From Regnicoccus_A sp014224355 (GTDB taxonomy: Bacteria; Cyanobacteriota; Cyanobacteriia; PCC-6307; Cyanobiaceae): a stretch of DNA of 64,000 nucleotides. The notes beneath the pieces are model-generated. The model made no database searches and had not been told where the DNA came from. It saw only the letters and a list, made by a program, of their open reading frames with translations. Of the stretch, positions 26,916 through 35,603 are shown piece after piece. The position numbers and the translations under genes are program-made. Location of the stretch: positions 1,612,001-1,676,000 of the forward strand of contig NZ_CP154799.1 of NCBI RefSeq assembly GCF_050920705.1. Reading direction: 5' to 3'. Positions within the stretch are counted from its first letter, which is position 1, and each line of letters begins with the position of its first letter.

Positions 26916-27632
26916 CTAGCCTTCGTCGTTGTCGTCGCGCTGCTCCTGGTTGCCGTGGCGACCTTCGTTGATCGCGTCAGCAAGGCGACCCAGCACGAGC
27001 TGCACGGAGCGGACCGCGTCGTCGTTGCAGGGGATGGGGACGTCGGCGAGGTCGGGATCGCAGTTGGTGTCGAGCATCGACACCAGGGGGATGTCGAGCT
27101 TGCGGCACTCGAGCACAGCATTGTTCTCGCGGCGCTGGTCCACCAGCACCACCACGTCCGGCAGGCGGCGCATGTTCTTCAGGCCACCGAGATACTTCTG
27201 CAGGCGCTCCAGCTCACGGCGCAGCACGGCCCCTTCTTTCTTGGGGCGCATGGCGATGGCTCCGGAGCTCTCCATCCGCTCCAGATCCTTGAGGCGATCG
27301 ATGCGGGCACGCATCGTGCTCCAGTTGGTGAGCATGCCACCCAGCCAGCGCTGGTTGACGTAGGCGGCGCCGCAGCGACTGGCCTCGATGGCAATCACCT
27401 CGGAGGCCTGTTTCTTGGTGCCCACGAAGAGGAAGCGCTTGCCGCTGCGGGAGGCATTGCGGGTCCACTTGTAGGCATTGTTCATGCAGACGGCGGTCTG
27501 CACGAGATCAATGATGTGAACCCCATTGCGCGCGCAATAGATGTAGCGCGACATCTTGGGATTCCAGCGACGCGTCTGGTGCCCGAAGTGGGCGCCAGCC
27601 TCCATCATCTCGGAGAGGGTGACAACAGCCAT
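26916..27632 (-). CDS. rpsB: 30S ribosomal protein S2
   Basis: Small-subunit ribosomal protein. The ATG at 27632 (MAVVTLSEMMEAGAHFGHQT) is the family start; the longer frame to 27662 adds ten unlikely residues. The conserved RRWNPKMSRYIY and RNGVHIIDLVQT follow, then LFVGTKKQA and QRWLGGMLTNW. Length is 238 residues. The 139-bp upstream gap (27633-27771) must hold its promoter, but I see no convincing consensus. Confidence 0.97.
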   Translation of the reverse strand: MAVVTLSEMMEAGAHFGHQTRRWNPKMSRYIYCARNGVHIIDLVQTAVCMNNAYKWTRNASRSGKRFLFVGTKKQASEVIAIEASRCGAAYVNQRWLGGMLTNWSTMRARIDRLKDLERMESSGAIAMRPKKEGAVLRRELERLQKYLGGLKNMRRLPDVVVLVDQRRENNAVLECRKLDIPLVSMLDTNCDPDLADVPIPCNDDAVRSVQLVLGRLADAINEGRHGNQEQRDDNDEG

Positions 27633-27771
27633 GGTTGGGAAGGGTTTCGGGTTCGCCTCCACCTGCCAGGGATCAGACGCGATGACCCGAAAGGAGGATC
27701 ACCGGTGCCGACTGAGCACCCGAAACGGACAGGTGTGCGGTTTGTTAAGGACGCTCCAAGCTACCAAACGG

Positions 27772-28704
27772 TCAGCGAAGGCCTGCAGCGTGCGCCTCTC
27801 GGAACAGAGCTCGCACCCCCAGGCGGTTGAGGGGCAGCCGCAGCAGCTCCATGGCCAGAGCGTTGTGGCCGTGGCGAATCAGCCAGGCCAGCAGCGGCCT
27901 GAGCGTGCGCTCGTTGAGCAGACCCCCCAGGGTGAGCAGCTCCCAGAGCAGGCGGTGCCACCAGGTGAACTGAATGATGAAGCGCACCCGCCGGGTGGGG
28001 TGCTTGCGGTAGAAAACCAGCCCCATGCGGGCCCGTTCCTGCTCGATCCGCACCAGATCAGGCAATTGCTCGAGGCTGAGGGCCGGGTGCCAGTGGTATC
28101 CCACAGCCGCCGGGCAGCGCACCAGCTCAACCCCCAGTCGGCGCAGCCGCTCGCCCAGCTCCAGGTCCTCCCAGCCGTAGAGGCGGAAGCCCGTATCGAA
28201 CAGGCCGGCCCTCTCCAGCACCTGGCGATCAATCGCCACGTTGCCCGTGGCGAAGTAGGCCCAGGAGTGATCGCTCAGCTTGTGGGGCTCGCTGGTGGGA
28301 TCATCGAAATTGGCGGTGTTGATCACGGCTCCGTAGGTGAAGCAGAGCCGATTGCCGCTCTGCCGCCAGCGGGCCTCCAGAGCCCGGGCATGCTCCAGCA
28401 GAAAGGAGCTGGTGACCACCAGATCACTGTCGATGAACACGATCACGTCACCGCGAGCCTCATCCACGCCCCGGTTGCGGCCCTCGGCGGGCCCGCCATG
28501 GTCCTGCTCGATCAGGCGCACATGGGGGAATCGCGGGGCTTCCTGCCGCAGCCAAGCGGCGGTGCCATCGGTGGAGCCGTCGTCGACCACCACCACCTCG
28601 TAACCCTCCAGCGGAAGGCCCAGCTGCTGATCCTCGAGGGCGAGCAGGGCCTTCTCCAGGATCGGGCGGCGGTTGTAGGTGGGGATGACGACGCTGGGGA
28701 ACAT
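27772..28704 (-). CDS. Family 2 glycosyltransferase
   Basis: Predicted GT-A fold glycosyltransferase, probably for cell-surface polysaccharide; the sugar is not predictable. The ATG at 28704 gives MFPSVVIPTYNRRPILEKAL, the normal start of the domain; an alternative ATG at 28731 adds nine residues. The nucleotide-binding VVVDDGSTDGT (about residues 36-46), the metal-binding FIDSDLVV (about 86-93) and GWEDLELGERLRRLG (about 181-195) are present. It is 310 residues with no clear membrane helices. An intrinsic terminator sits just upstream, so it has its own transcription start. Confidence 0.9.
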   Translation of the reverse strand: MFPSVVIPTYNRRPILEKALLALEDQQLGLPLEGYEVVVVDDGSTDGTAAWLRQEAPRFPHVRLIEQDHGGPAEGRNRGVDEARGDVIVFIDSDLVVTSSFLLEHARALEARWRQSGNRLCFTYGAVINTANFDDPTSEPHKLSDHSWAYFATGNVAIDRQVLERAGLFDTGFRLYGWEDLELGERLRRLGVELVRCPAAVGYHWHPALSLEQLPDLVRIEQERARMGLVFYRKHPTRRVRFIIQFTWWHRLLWELLTLGGLLNERTLRPLLAWLIRHGHNALAMELLRLPLNRLGVRALFREAHAAGLR

Positions 28705-28732
28705 GGCTGGCGGCCGGTGGGAGTGGGGCATG

Positions 28733-28755
28733 AAAAAGGGATCCCTCAGGATCCC
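28733..28755 (-). terminator. Rho-independent terminator for the 51-residue basic protein gene
   Basis: Read on the minus strand, GGGATCC and GGATCCC form a 7-bp stem with a 4-nt loop (28738-28755), followed directly by five T (28733-28737). It lies 32 bp after the stop of the small gene at 28787-28942. Confidence 0.75.
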
Positions 28756-28786
28756 CACGCCCCGGAGGGCGAAACCAGCGCCAGGC

Positions 28787-28942
28787 TCAGTCGGCGGCGC
28801 CGCCGTTGTTGGCGGTGCCGGTGACGCCGTTGCCGGCCCCTTCACCGCGGCCGTCGTTGCGGAGCTTGCGCTTCTTGAACTTACGGGCGTAGGCGCGGTT
28901 GCGTTCCTGTTTTTCCTTTTTCAGATTCCTGCGTTTCGACAT
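28787..28942 (-). CDS. 51-residue basic protein
   Basis: A short frame starting MSKRRNLKKEKQERNRAYAR, with about 20 Lys/Arg in the first 30 residues, then a Gly/Asn/Ala-rich tail ending GGAAD. It is followed by a good intrinsic terminator, which supports a real single-gene transcript. The composition suggests RNA or ribosome binding. I recall similar short proteins in cyanobacteria but have no functional name. It is divergent in role from both neighbours (glycosyltransferase and devA). Confidence 0.75.
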   Translation of the reverse strand: MSKRRNLKKEKQERNRAYARKFKKRKLRNDGRGEGAGNGVTGTANNGGAAD

Positions 28943-28999
28943 GGAATGTCTTGTGCTCTTGAGAGAATCACCAGCCTACCAAGAACGCCCGATCCTCCC

Positions 29000-29689
29000 T
29001 CAGGCGGTCGGCTCAGGCACCGGGGCGGCCATCAGGCGTCCGTCCTCCATCTGCACCAGGCGGTCGGCCACATCCAGGATGCGCGGGTCGTGGGTCACCA
29101 TCAGCACGGCGCAGTGCTGTTCTCGAGCCAACCGCTTGAGCAGATCCACCACCTCTCGGCCACTTTGCTTGTCGAGGGCGGCGGTGGGTTCATCGGCCAG
29201 CAGCAGGCGGGGGTGGGCTGCCAGGGCCCGGGCGATCGCCACCCGTTGCTTCTGGCCCCCTGAGAGTCCATGGGGAAGTTTGTCGAGATGATCGCCGAGG
29301 CCGACGGCCCGCAGCCACTCCCGCGCCTGATCACGCCGGGCCCGGTAGCTGAGGTCAGGGAGGAGGTCGGAGCCCATCTGCACATTCTGCTCGGCGCTGA
29401 GGCAGCGCAGCAGGTTGTGCCCCTGGAAGATCATGCCGATGCAGCGGCGCAGCTGCTGCCGTTGCTTGCGGCTGGAGCCGTTCAGCTCCTGCCCCAGCAC
29501 CCGCACGCTGCCCTGCTGGACCTGGCGCAGAGCTCCCACCAGGGTGAGCAGGGTGGTCTTGCCGCAGCCCGAGGGGCCAGTGAGCAGGACCACCTCGCCG
29601 GGCTGGATCGTCAGATTCACCTTCTGCAGCACCTGGCGGCGCATCTCCCCGGCGCCGTACCAGTGGCTGAGACCATCCACCTGAACCAT
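29000..29689 (-). CDS. devA: DevA-type ABC transporter ATP-binding protein
   Basis: ATPase of a DevBCA-type exporter. The 229-residue protein from the ATG at 29689 (MVQVDGLSHWYGAGEMRRQV) shows Walker A GPSGCGKTT (about 39-47), signature LSGGQKQRVAIARAL and Walker B LLLADEPTAALD. An in-line upstream ATG at 29748, only 19 bp after devC, would give MTTSVSPQRSSAAPAGA before LPMVQVDG if the C run at 29695-29699 had six instead of five bases. This may be a further homopolymer error that hides the true start. It is the last gene of pcyA-devB-devC-devA. Confidence 0.9.
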   Translation of the reverse strand: MVQVDGLSHWYGAGEMRRQVLQKVNLTIQPGEVVLLTGPSGCGKTTLLTLVGALRQVQQGSVRVLGQELNGSSRKQRQQLRRCIGMIFQGHNLLRCLSAEQNVQMGSDLLPDLSYRARRDQAREWLRAVGLGDHLDKLPHGLSGGQKQRVAIARALAAHPRLLLADEPTAALDKQSGREVVDLLKRLAREQHCAVLMVTHDPRILDVADRLVQMEDGRLMAAPVPEPTA

Positions 29690-29766
29690 CGGCAGGGGGC
29701 TCCCGCCGGGGCGGCGCTCGAGCGCTGCGGTGAAACGGAGGTGGTCATGGCGGCGCCGGGCAAGGG

Positions 29767-30952
29767 TCAGAAGATCTCGGCTGGGTCGGCATCCGCCAGG
29801 CGGCGCATTGCCATGCCGGCGGAGCCCATGCACATCACCAGGATCAGAGTGAACACCGTCACGGCTCTCGGGGTGTCCATGCTGACCGGCAGCCGGGTGG
29901 CCGATCGGACAAGGGCGTAGAGGCCCTGGCCGGCGGCATAGGCCGGCAGATAGCCCAGCAGGGCCAGCAGCAGACCCTCCCGGGCCACCACCCCCAGGAG
30001 GGTGGACAGGCGGTAGCCCATCGCCATCAGGGTGGCGTACTCGGGCAGGTGATCACTCACATCGCTGTAGAGGATCTGGTACACGATCACGCAGCCGACG
30101 ATGAAGCCCATGGCCGCCCCGAGCGTGAAGATGAAGCCGATGGCCGTGCTGCTGCGCCAGTAGTCCTTCTCGAAGTCCATGAAGCCCTGCTTCGTGAACA
30201 CGTTCACGTCTTTGGGCAGAGAAGCCTTGAGGCGCCGGATCACCACCTCGGGATCCGCTCCGGGGCGCAGGCGGATCAGTCCCACTTCGATGCTGCCGGG
30301 GGGTGTTGGGCAGCAGCTGCAGGTAGGTCTCGCGGCTGGTGAGAATGTTGCCGTCGGCTCCGAACGAGACCCCGAGAGCCACCAGGCCTCCGACCCGGAC
30401 ACGCTTGCCGCCGATCTCGCTCTCCACGGTGCGGCCGTCCCGGAACCATTCGGCCACGGGACCGAACTCGGGCCGGGAGAGTTCATCGAACAGCACCCGT
30501 CCCCGCTGGTTGAGCACCTTGGCCTTGGACGCCAGGGCGGGATCGGTGAAAAGAGGATCGCCCGGCTCGAAGCCCAGGGCCAGGATCGAGCGGGTGCTGC
30601 GATCTTCAGGATTGCGCCAGATCACCAGATTCCAGTGCACCGGCGTGATGCCGGCCACGTCGGGATCGGCCAGGGTCTGGACCAGGCGCCGACGGGGGAA
30701 GCCCTCCATGCTCACCGAACTGCTGGAGCGGGGGCTTAGCAGCACCAGATCGGTGTCGAACAGCTTGTGCACCGTGACGCTGGCGTCGAACAGGCCGTCG
30801 CGGAAGCCGAACTGCATGAACATCAGGATTCCGGCGAAGCTGATGCCCGCCAGGGCCACCGCCAGCCGGGCCGGTTGCCGGGTGAGCAGCAGCCAGGCCA
30901 GGGGAATCCGGCGCCAGCTCCAGATCTCGCGCAGCCCCGGCAGCCCGCTCAT
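29767..30952 (-). CDS. devC: DevC-type ABC transporter permease (frameshifted in this sequence)
   Basis: Inner-membrane FtsX-like permease of the DevBCA exporter. The first frame gives an N-terminal helix (LAVALAGISFAGILMFMQFG) and a periplasmic domain up to YLQLLPNTP. The other frame resumes at PGSIEVGLIRLRPGADPEVV and gives three C-terminal helices with FIFTLGAAMGFIVGCVIVYQ. The break is in the G run 30298-30303. The frame is restored by losing one base or gaining two; gaining two gives LPNTPPGSIEV, closer to what I recall of the family. The start overlaps the devB stop by 4 bp. Full length would be about 395 residues. Confidence 0.9.
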
Positions 30953-31863
30953 GACTCGAAGCGGATCACGGTCTTGAGGCCGGCTCGGTCCCGGACCCGG
31001 GGAATGTCGGCCGGATCGAGGGCGAGGCGCACCTCGACGATGCGGGCATCGGCATCACCGGTGGGGTCGGTGGAGAGCACATCCCGTTGGCGCACCTGGG
31101 GACTGATCCGGATCACCCGGCCGTTGAGTGTGCCGCTGAAGCCTCCGTGCTCACTGGTGATGGTCGCCCGCTGACCCAGCTGAACTCGGTTGATGTCGCT
31201 CTCGTACACCTCGGCGAGCACCTCCATCTGGTCGCTGGCCCCCAGCTCGAGGATGCCGTCATCCCCCGGACGTTCACCCACCCGGGCCTGAAGGCTGAGC
31301 ACGGTGCCGCTGAACGGGGCCCGCAGCTCGGTGTTGACCAGATCGGCTTCGGTTTTCACCAGTTCGTCCTGGGCTTCCCGCAGGTCTCCCTTGAGTTCCA
31401 CCAGGGTGAGTTCACGGCTTTCCAGGTCGGCTGCCGGTGTGGCGCCCGCCTTGGCCAGCTGGCGGTAACGGGAGATTTCCCGCCCCAGCAGGGTCACCTG
31501 GTCCTGGAGGTTGGCGATGCGGCTCTGCAGCAGGCGCCGCTGGGCCTGCAGGGCTGGACCGGTGTCAAAGGTGGCCAGCAGCTGACCGGCCTGCACCCGC
31601 TCACCCTCCTCCACCAGCATCCGGGTGATGCGGGGACTGCCGCCGATGCCGGTGATCGGGGCGGCCAGCCTGCGGATGTCGCCTGCCGGCTCAAGCCGTC
31701 CGAGGGCCGAAACCGCTTCGAGCTTTCTGGGCTCGGAGGTGGTCTGCGGTGAGGCCACCGGTTGGTTGCCCAGCTGGCCGCGGAGGATCAGGGTGATGGG
31801 CCCAGCCAGCAGCAGGGTGACGGCGGCGCCGATCAGCAACGGTCGGCGTCCCAGCCGGGTCAT
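30949..31863 (-). CDS. devB: DevB-type HlyD-family membrane fusion protein
   Basis: Periplasmic adaptor of the DevBCA exporter. The frame is open upstream to 32100, but the ATG at 31863 (MTRLGRRPLLIGAAVTLLLA) gives an N-terminal anchor helix and 304 residues. Next come a lipoyl-like half (LAAPITGIGGSPRITRMLV), a coiled coil of about residues 120-190, and the second lipoyl half and barrel (LRAPFSGTVLSLQARVGE). It overlaps pcyA (upstream) and devC (downstream) by 4 bp each. In filamentous species DevBCA exports heterocyst glycolipids; this organism shows no sign of heterocysts, so the cargo is unknown. Confidence 0.9.
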   Translation of the reverse strand: MTRLGRRPLLIGAAVTLLLAGPITLILRGQLGNQPVASPQTTSEPRKLEAVSALGRLEPAGDIRRLAAPITGIGGSPRITRMLVEEGERVQAGQLLATFDTGPALQAQRRLLQSRIANLQDQVTLLGREISRYRQLAKAGATPAADLESRELTLVELKGDLREAQDELVKTEADLVNTELRAPFSGTVLSLQARVGERPGDDGILELGASDQMEVLAEVYESDINRVQLGQRATITSEHGGFSGTLNGRVIRISPQVRQRDVLSTDPTGDADARIVEVRLALDPADIPRVRDRAGLKTVIRFES

Positions 31864-32624
31864 GCCGGAAAGTCGGGATCGTCGAACAGCAGTTGTTCGA
31901 TGTAGCGATCCGCCCAGCTCGGGTTGAACGCCTTCTCCAGCACACGGCGAGTCTTGTCGTTTCGTTTCTGTTGCTGGCAATATGAGAGCTGCCCGTGATA
32001 ACGAAGAACCGTAGCGGGGTCGTCGCTGCTCCGCTCCGGCATGCTCGCCACGGCCTGGCCCATCACCCCCAGCAGACCCGCCACCTCCTCGAGGAACCAA
32101 CCCTCCTCCTGGGCCGTCACAGGCCGCACGAAACGCACGTGTGGGGAAAAGATGCTGCCCCAGGCAGGCAGCTCGCGCGGCTGGCTGTAGGGGTGTCTGG
32201 GCAGATCCTCCAGGCCCGCCACGATGGCCTCAGGCAGACCCTCGCGGGTGGGGGAGAGATCGGCGATCGCGGCGGACACTCCAGCCTGGGTGGCGACGAT
32301 GTCGGCCCCGAAGACTGGCAGGTCGTAGCGCGGATCCGGAAAGAACACGCAGTGCAGGATCTGCAGACCCGCTCCGAGTCGTGCGGTCTCCAGGTGCAGC
32401 TTGCGCAGGCCGCGGCAACGGCGCAGCTCATTGCGGATGAACAGCTGTTCGCCGTCGAGGCTGCCGCTGATCGCCTCCAGATCCGCCTCGATCGCCAGGG
32501 GGACCAGCTCAGGCAGATCGCTCCAGCTGCTGCGGATCCTGTCGGCCAGCGCGTCCACCAGGGGATGCAGGCCGGTTTCGGGGGGGCGCTGTTCGGGGCT
32601 GGGGGCGGGGACGGTGGAGGTCAC
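31860..32624 (-). CDS. pcyA: Phycocyanobilin:ferredoxin oxidoreductase
   Basis: Reduces biliverdin IXalpha by four electrons to phycocyanobilin, the chromophore of phycocyanin, allophycocyanin and phytochromes. The frame runs upstream to 32753, but a GTG at 32624 gives a sensible 254-residue protein (TSTVPAPSPEQRPPETGLHP). The active-site region LHCVFFPDPRYDLPVFGADI holds the conserved His and the Asp of FGAD that protonate biliverdin. LPAWGSIFSPHVRFVRP is also family-typical. The stop overlaps the devB start by 4 bp. The gene is divergent from the M16 peptidase pair. Confidence 0.93.
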   Translation of the reverse strand: MTSTVPAPSPEQRPPETGLHPLVDALADRIRSSWSDLPELVPLAIEADLEAISGSLDGEQLFIRNELRRCRGLRKLHLETARLGAGLQILHCVFFPDPRYDLPVFGADIVATQAGVSAAIADLSPTREGLPEAIVAGLEDLPRHPYSQPRELPAWGSIFSPHVRFVRPVTAQEEGWFLEEVAGLLGVMGQAVASMPERSSDDPATVLRYHGQLSYCQQQKRNDKTRRVLEKAFNPSWADRYIEQLLFDDPDFPA

Positions 32625-32679
32625 GGGGCAGCCTCGGCCAGCAGAATGAAGATCCTGCCACGTCCGTTCGGCGCTCCCG

Positions 32680-33978
32680 TTGCCCCAATCTTTCCGCCCC
32701 CCGCTCCAGGCTGCCGACAGCTTCGAGGATCCCCGCCTGCTGCGTCTCCCCAACGGGGTGGAGGTGGTGAGCCTGAATCAGGAGCAGGCTCCCCTGGTGT
32801 GCCTTGATTTCTGGTGCCGGGCCGGCAGCGCCGGCGAAGGGCCAGACCAGGCGGGGATGGCCCACTTCCTGGAGCACATGGTCTTCAAGGGCAGCGAGCG
32901 CCTGGAGGCGGGGGAATTCGATCGTCGCGTCGAGTCCCTGGGCGGGAGCAGCAATGCCGCCACGGGCTTCGATGACGTGCACTTCCACGTGCTCGTGCCA
33001 CCGGAGGGGGTGGCCGAGGCCCTCGACCTGCTGCTCGATCTGGTGCTGAAGCCGCGCCTCGACCCCGGCGACTTTCAGATGGAGCGCCAGGTGGTGCTGG
33101 AAGAACTGGCCCAGAGCGAGGATCAGCCCGAGGAGGTGGCCTTCCAGCGCCTGCTCTCCCTGGCCTGTCCCCAGCACCCCTACGGACGTCCGATCCTGGG
33201 GGATCGTTCGGCGCTGAAGGCTCAGAACCCCGAGCGCATGGCGGCCTTCCATCGCAACAGCTACCGGCCCAGGCGCTGCAGCCTGGCCCTGGCCGGTGCG
33301 ATTGATGGCCTGGTCCTCGACGATCTGCTGGCGGGCAGTGCCCTGGCCGATCTCGAACCCGTGCCCTCTTCCGCCCTTCCCGGGGCCCTGCCACCGCCCG
33401 CCGGCCCTGACCTGGCGCTTCGCCCCGGTGTCCATGAGCTGCGGCTGCCACGGCTGGAGGCGGCCCGCCTGCTGATGGCCTGGCAACTTCCCGCGGCCGC
33501 CGATCTGGAGGCCGTGGCCGGCGCCGATCTGCTCACCAGCCTGATGGCGGAGGGCCGCCGCAGCCGCCTGGTGCAACGCCTGCGCGAGGACCGGCGGCTG
33601 GTGGAGAGTGTCGACCTGGATCTCAATGTGCTGGAGGCCGGCAGCCTGGCCCTGCTGGAGGCGGTCTGCGCTCCCGAGCAGGTGGCGGCGGTGGAGGAGC
33701 AGATCGCAGAGGTCTGGCGGGAGCTCTGTTGCACCCCTCCCGCGGAGAGTGAGCTGGAGCGCGCCCGCCGTCTGGTGGCGAATGGTTACCGGTTCGGTCT
33801 GGAGTCGGCGTCCTCGGTGGCTGGTCTGATCGGTCACCAGTGCCTCTGGGGGCGACTGCAGCCGCTGCGCCATCCCCTCGAGCTGCTGCAGCGCTGGAGT
33901 GTGGAGCGCCTCGGCGCTGAACTCCTGCCGTTGCTGGCCCCCGAGCGGGCCTGCCGTCTGCTGGCCCTGCCCGCATGA
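32680..33978 (+). CDS. M16-family zinc peptidase, catalytic subunit
   Basis: Pitrilysin/processing-peptidase-like protein of 432 residues. The inverted zinc motif is present as HFLEH (about residues 62-66), with the distal glutamate expected in LEELAQSEDQPEE. The best start is a TTG at 32680 (PQSFRPPLQAADSFEDP); the ATG at 32646 is in another frame. The next gene overlaps by 4 bp and encodes a partner lacking the zinc motif, so the two probably form a heterodimer like mitochondrial MPP. The substrate is unknown. Confidence 0.88.
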   Translation: MPQSFRPPLQAADSFEDPRLLRLPNGVEVVSLNQEQAPLVCLDFWCRAGSAGEGPDQAGMAHFLEHMVFKGSERLEAGEFDRRVESLGGSSNAATGFDDVHFHVLVPPEGVAEALDLLLDLVLKPRLDPGDFQMERQVVLEELAQSEDQPEEVAFQRLLSLACPQHPYGRPILGDRSALKAQNPERMAAFHRNSYRPRRCSLALAGAIDGLVLDDLLAGSALADLEPVPSSALPGALPPPAGPDLALRPGVHELRLPRLEAARLLMAWQLPAAADLEAVAGADLLTSLMAEGRRSRLVQRLREDRRLVESVDLDLNVLEAGSLALLEAVCAPEQVAAVEEQIAEVWRELCCTPPAESELERARRLVANGYRFGLESASSVAGLIGHQCLWGRLQPLRHPLELLQRWSVERLGAELLPLLAPERACRLLALPA

Positions 33979-35303
33979 GCAGCACCACAACCACAACCCT
34001 GCCGCCCCTGCCCCAGCCCGAGCGCTTCCAGCTTCCTGGGGGCTGCCCGGTGTCGGTGCTGCGCCGCGGCGGTCCCGCGATCCTCTCCGCCAGGCTCTGG
34101 ATCCGTGGCGGCAGCGCCGCCGACCCCCCGGGCCAGCGTGGTCGCTCCCAGCTGCTGGCGGGTCTGCTCAGCCGCGGCTGCGGCGAGCTCAGTGGTGATC
34201 AGCTGGCCGATCTGGTGGAGGGTCTCGGCGATGACCTCCGCTGCGAGGCCAGTGAAGATGCCCTGGTGATCAGTCTGAAGTGCGCCAGCGACGACGCGCC
34301 GACTCTGCTGCCCCTGCTGGAGGCGATGGTGCAGCGCCCCTGGCTCGATCCCGATCAGATCAGTCTCGAGCGGCAACTCAACCTGCAGACCCTCGCCCGC
34401 CTGCGCGAAGACCCCTTCCAGCAGGCCCACGACCTGCTGCAGTCCCATCTCTATGGTCAGGGCCCCTATGGCCACGACCCCCTCGGGGTGGAGGAGGAGC
34501 TGGCCGGGCTCGACCGTTCCCGGCTGCTGGAGGCCGCTGCGGACCTGGGCGGCCAGGGGGCGGCCCTGGTGCTGGTGGGTCGCCCCCCCCGGGATCTGGA
34601 GCAGCTGCTGCATCCGGCCGATGCACCGATCTGGACCGCCCGGCCCCCGCTGGCGCTGCCCGGCCAGCAGGGGGAGGCCTCCCCGGCCCTGGTGCGGGAG
34701 GAGCAGGACACCGAACAGCTGGTGCTGCTGCTCGGTGCCAGCACGGTGCCGCTGGGCGATCCCCGCTCCCTGGCCCTGCGTCTGCTGCAGTGCCACCTGG
34801 GGGTGGGCATGTCGAGTCGTTTGTTCGTGGCTCTGCGGGAAGAGCACGGCCTGGCTTACGACGTGGGGGTGCACGCCCCGGCCCGTTGTGGTGCCTCTCC
34901 CTTCGTGTTTCATCTCTCCAGTTCCGCCGAACGGGCCACTGAGGCCACCAGGGAGTTGCTCTCCGAGTGGCAGCGCCTGCTGGATCAGCCCCTGAGCGAG
35001 TCCGAACTGGCCCTGGCCCTGGCCAAGTTCCGCGGCGCCTCCGCCGCTGGCCGCCAGACCTGCGGTCAGATCGCCAGCCGTCAGGCGATGGTGCTCGGCC
35101 ATGGCCTCGGTTGGTCCTACGCCGATGACGCCCTTCGACGCGCCGGGAGCCTCGATCCCGCCACGCTGCACGCCGTGGCCCGGCAACTGCTGGGCCGGCC
35201 GAGCCTGAGCCTCTGCGGACCGCCCCAGGCCCTGAACGCCGCCGCGCAGGTCTGGGGCGCTCACCCGCTGGGCCGCTCGTCACCGGAGCAGGGGGTGAGC
35301 TGA
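33975..35303 (+). CDS. M16-family peptidase, non-catalytic partner
   Basis: The 442-residue protein has the M16 fold. At the zinc-motif position it has RSQLLAGLL (about residues 56-64) instead of HxxEH, so it should not bind zinc. It keeps the C-terminal substrate-gripping motif region SSRLFVALREEHGLAYDVGV (about 278-297), typical of the alpha-type partner. The start overlaps the catalytic gene by 4 bp. The 3' end overlaps the convergent sipA-like gene by 43 bp. Confidence 0.87.
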   Translation: MSSTTTTTLPPLPQPERFQLPGGCPVSVLRRGGPAILSARLWIRGGSAADPPGQRGRSQLLAGLLSRGCGELSGDQLADLVEGLGDDLRCEASEDALVISLKCASDDAPTLLPLLEAMVQRPWLDPDQISLERQLNLQTLARLREDPFQQAHDLLQSHLYGQGPYGHDPLGVEEELAGLDRSRLLEAAADLGGQGAALVLVGRPPRDLEQLLHPADAPIWTARPPLALPGQQGEASPALVREEQDTEQLVLLLGASTVPLGDPRSLALRLLQCHLGVGMSSRLFVALREEHGLAYDVGVHAPARCGASPFVFHLSSSAERATEATRELLSEWQRLLDQPLSESELALALAKFRGASAAGRQTCGQIASRQAMVLGHGLGWSYADDALRRAGSLDPATLHAVARQLLGRPSLSLCGPPQALNAAAQVWGAHPLGRSSPEQGVS

Positions 35304-35548
35304 TCGGAGTCCAGCAGGAAGGTGCCACGCCGGAAGCGCACCGCCAGCTGGTTGATCGCCCTGAGTCCCATCACCTGGCCGACTTCGTCGGCGTCGACCA
35401 GGTCGGGGGGACGCAGCATCGGCATCGGATCGGCCGTCTTGAGGTACGACAACCGGGCCGTGATCCGCACCAAGTCGCCAACGCTGAAGGCTTGGGCCTC
35501 CGGTTCCGAGGGCGTCACGGCGGGTTGGTCGGGGGAGCTCATCGCCAC
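35261..35548 (-). CDS. sipA: SipA-like DUF3148 protein
   Basis: The 95-residue protein matches the small SH3-like cyanobacterial family that includes SipA: FSVGDLVRITARLSYLKTAD, then PMPMLRPPDLVD, and FRRGTFLLDSDQL near the end. SipA binds the histidine kinase NblS and stimulates its activity in light and stress signalling. Two starts are possible, 35548 and 35542. It is convergent with the M16 partner gene and divergent from bioY. Confidence 0.75.
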   Translation of the reverse strand: MAMSSPDQPAVTPSEPEAQAFSVGDLVRITARLSYLKTADPMPMLRPPDLVDADEVGQVMGLRAINQLAVRFRRGTFLLDSDQLTPCSGDERPSG

Positions 35549-35603
35549 CGCTGTTCAGCTGGCCTCCACTACAGCAGGATGGGGGCAGCCAATCACCCTT
35601 CAT

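Noticed and set aside
32509..33996. 495-codon minus-strand frame opposite the M16 peptidase gene
   Set aside because: The plus strand carries HFLEH and M16 structure; the opposite frame is a shadow.
34583..34590. Run of eight C in the second M16 gene as a further frameshift
   Set aside because: The frame is conserved on both sides (LVGRPPRDLEQLL), so the run is read correctly here.
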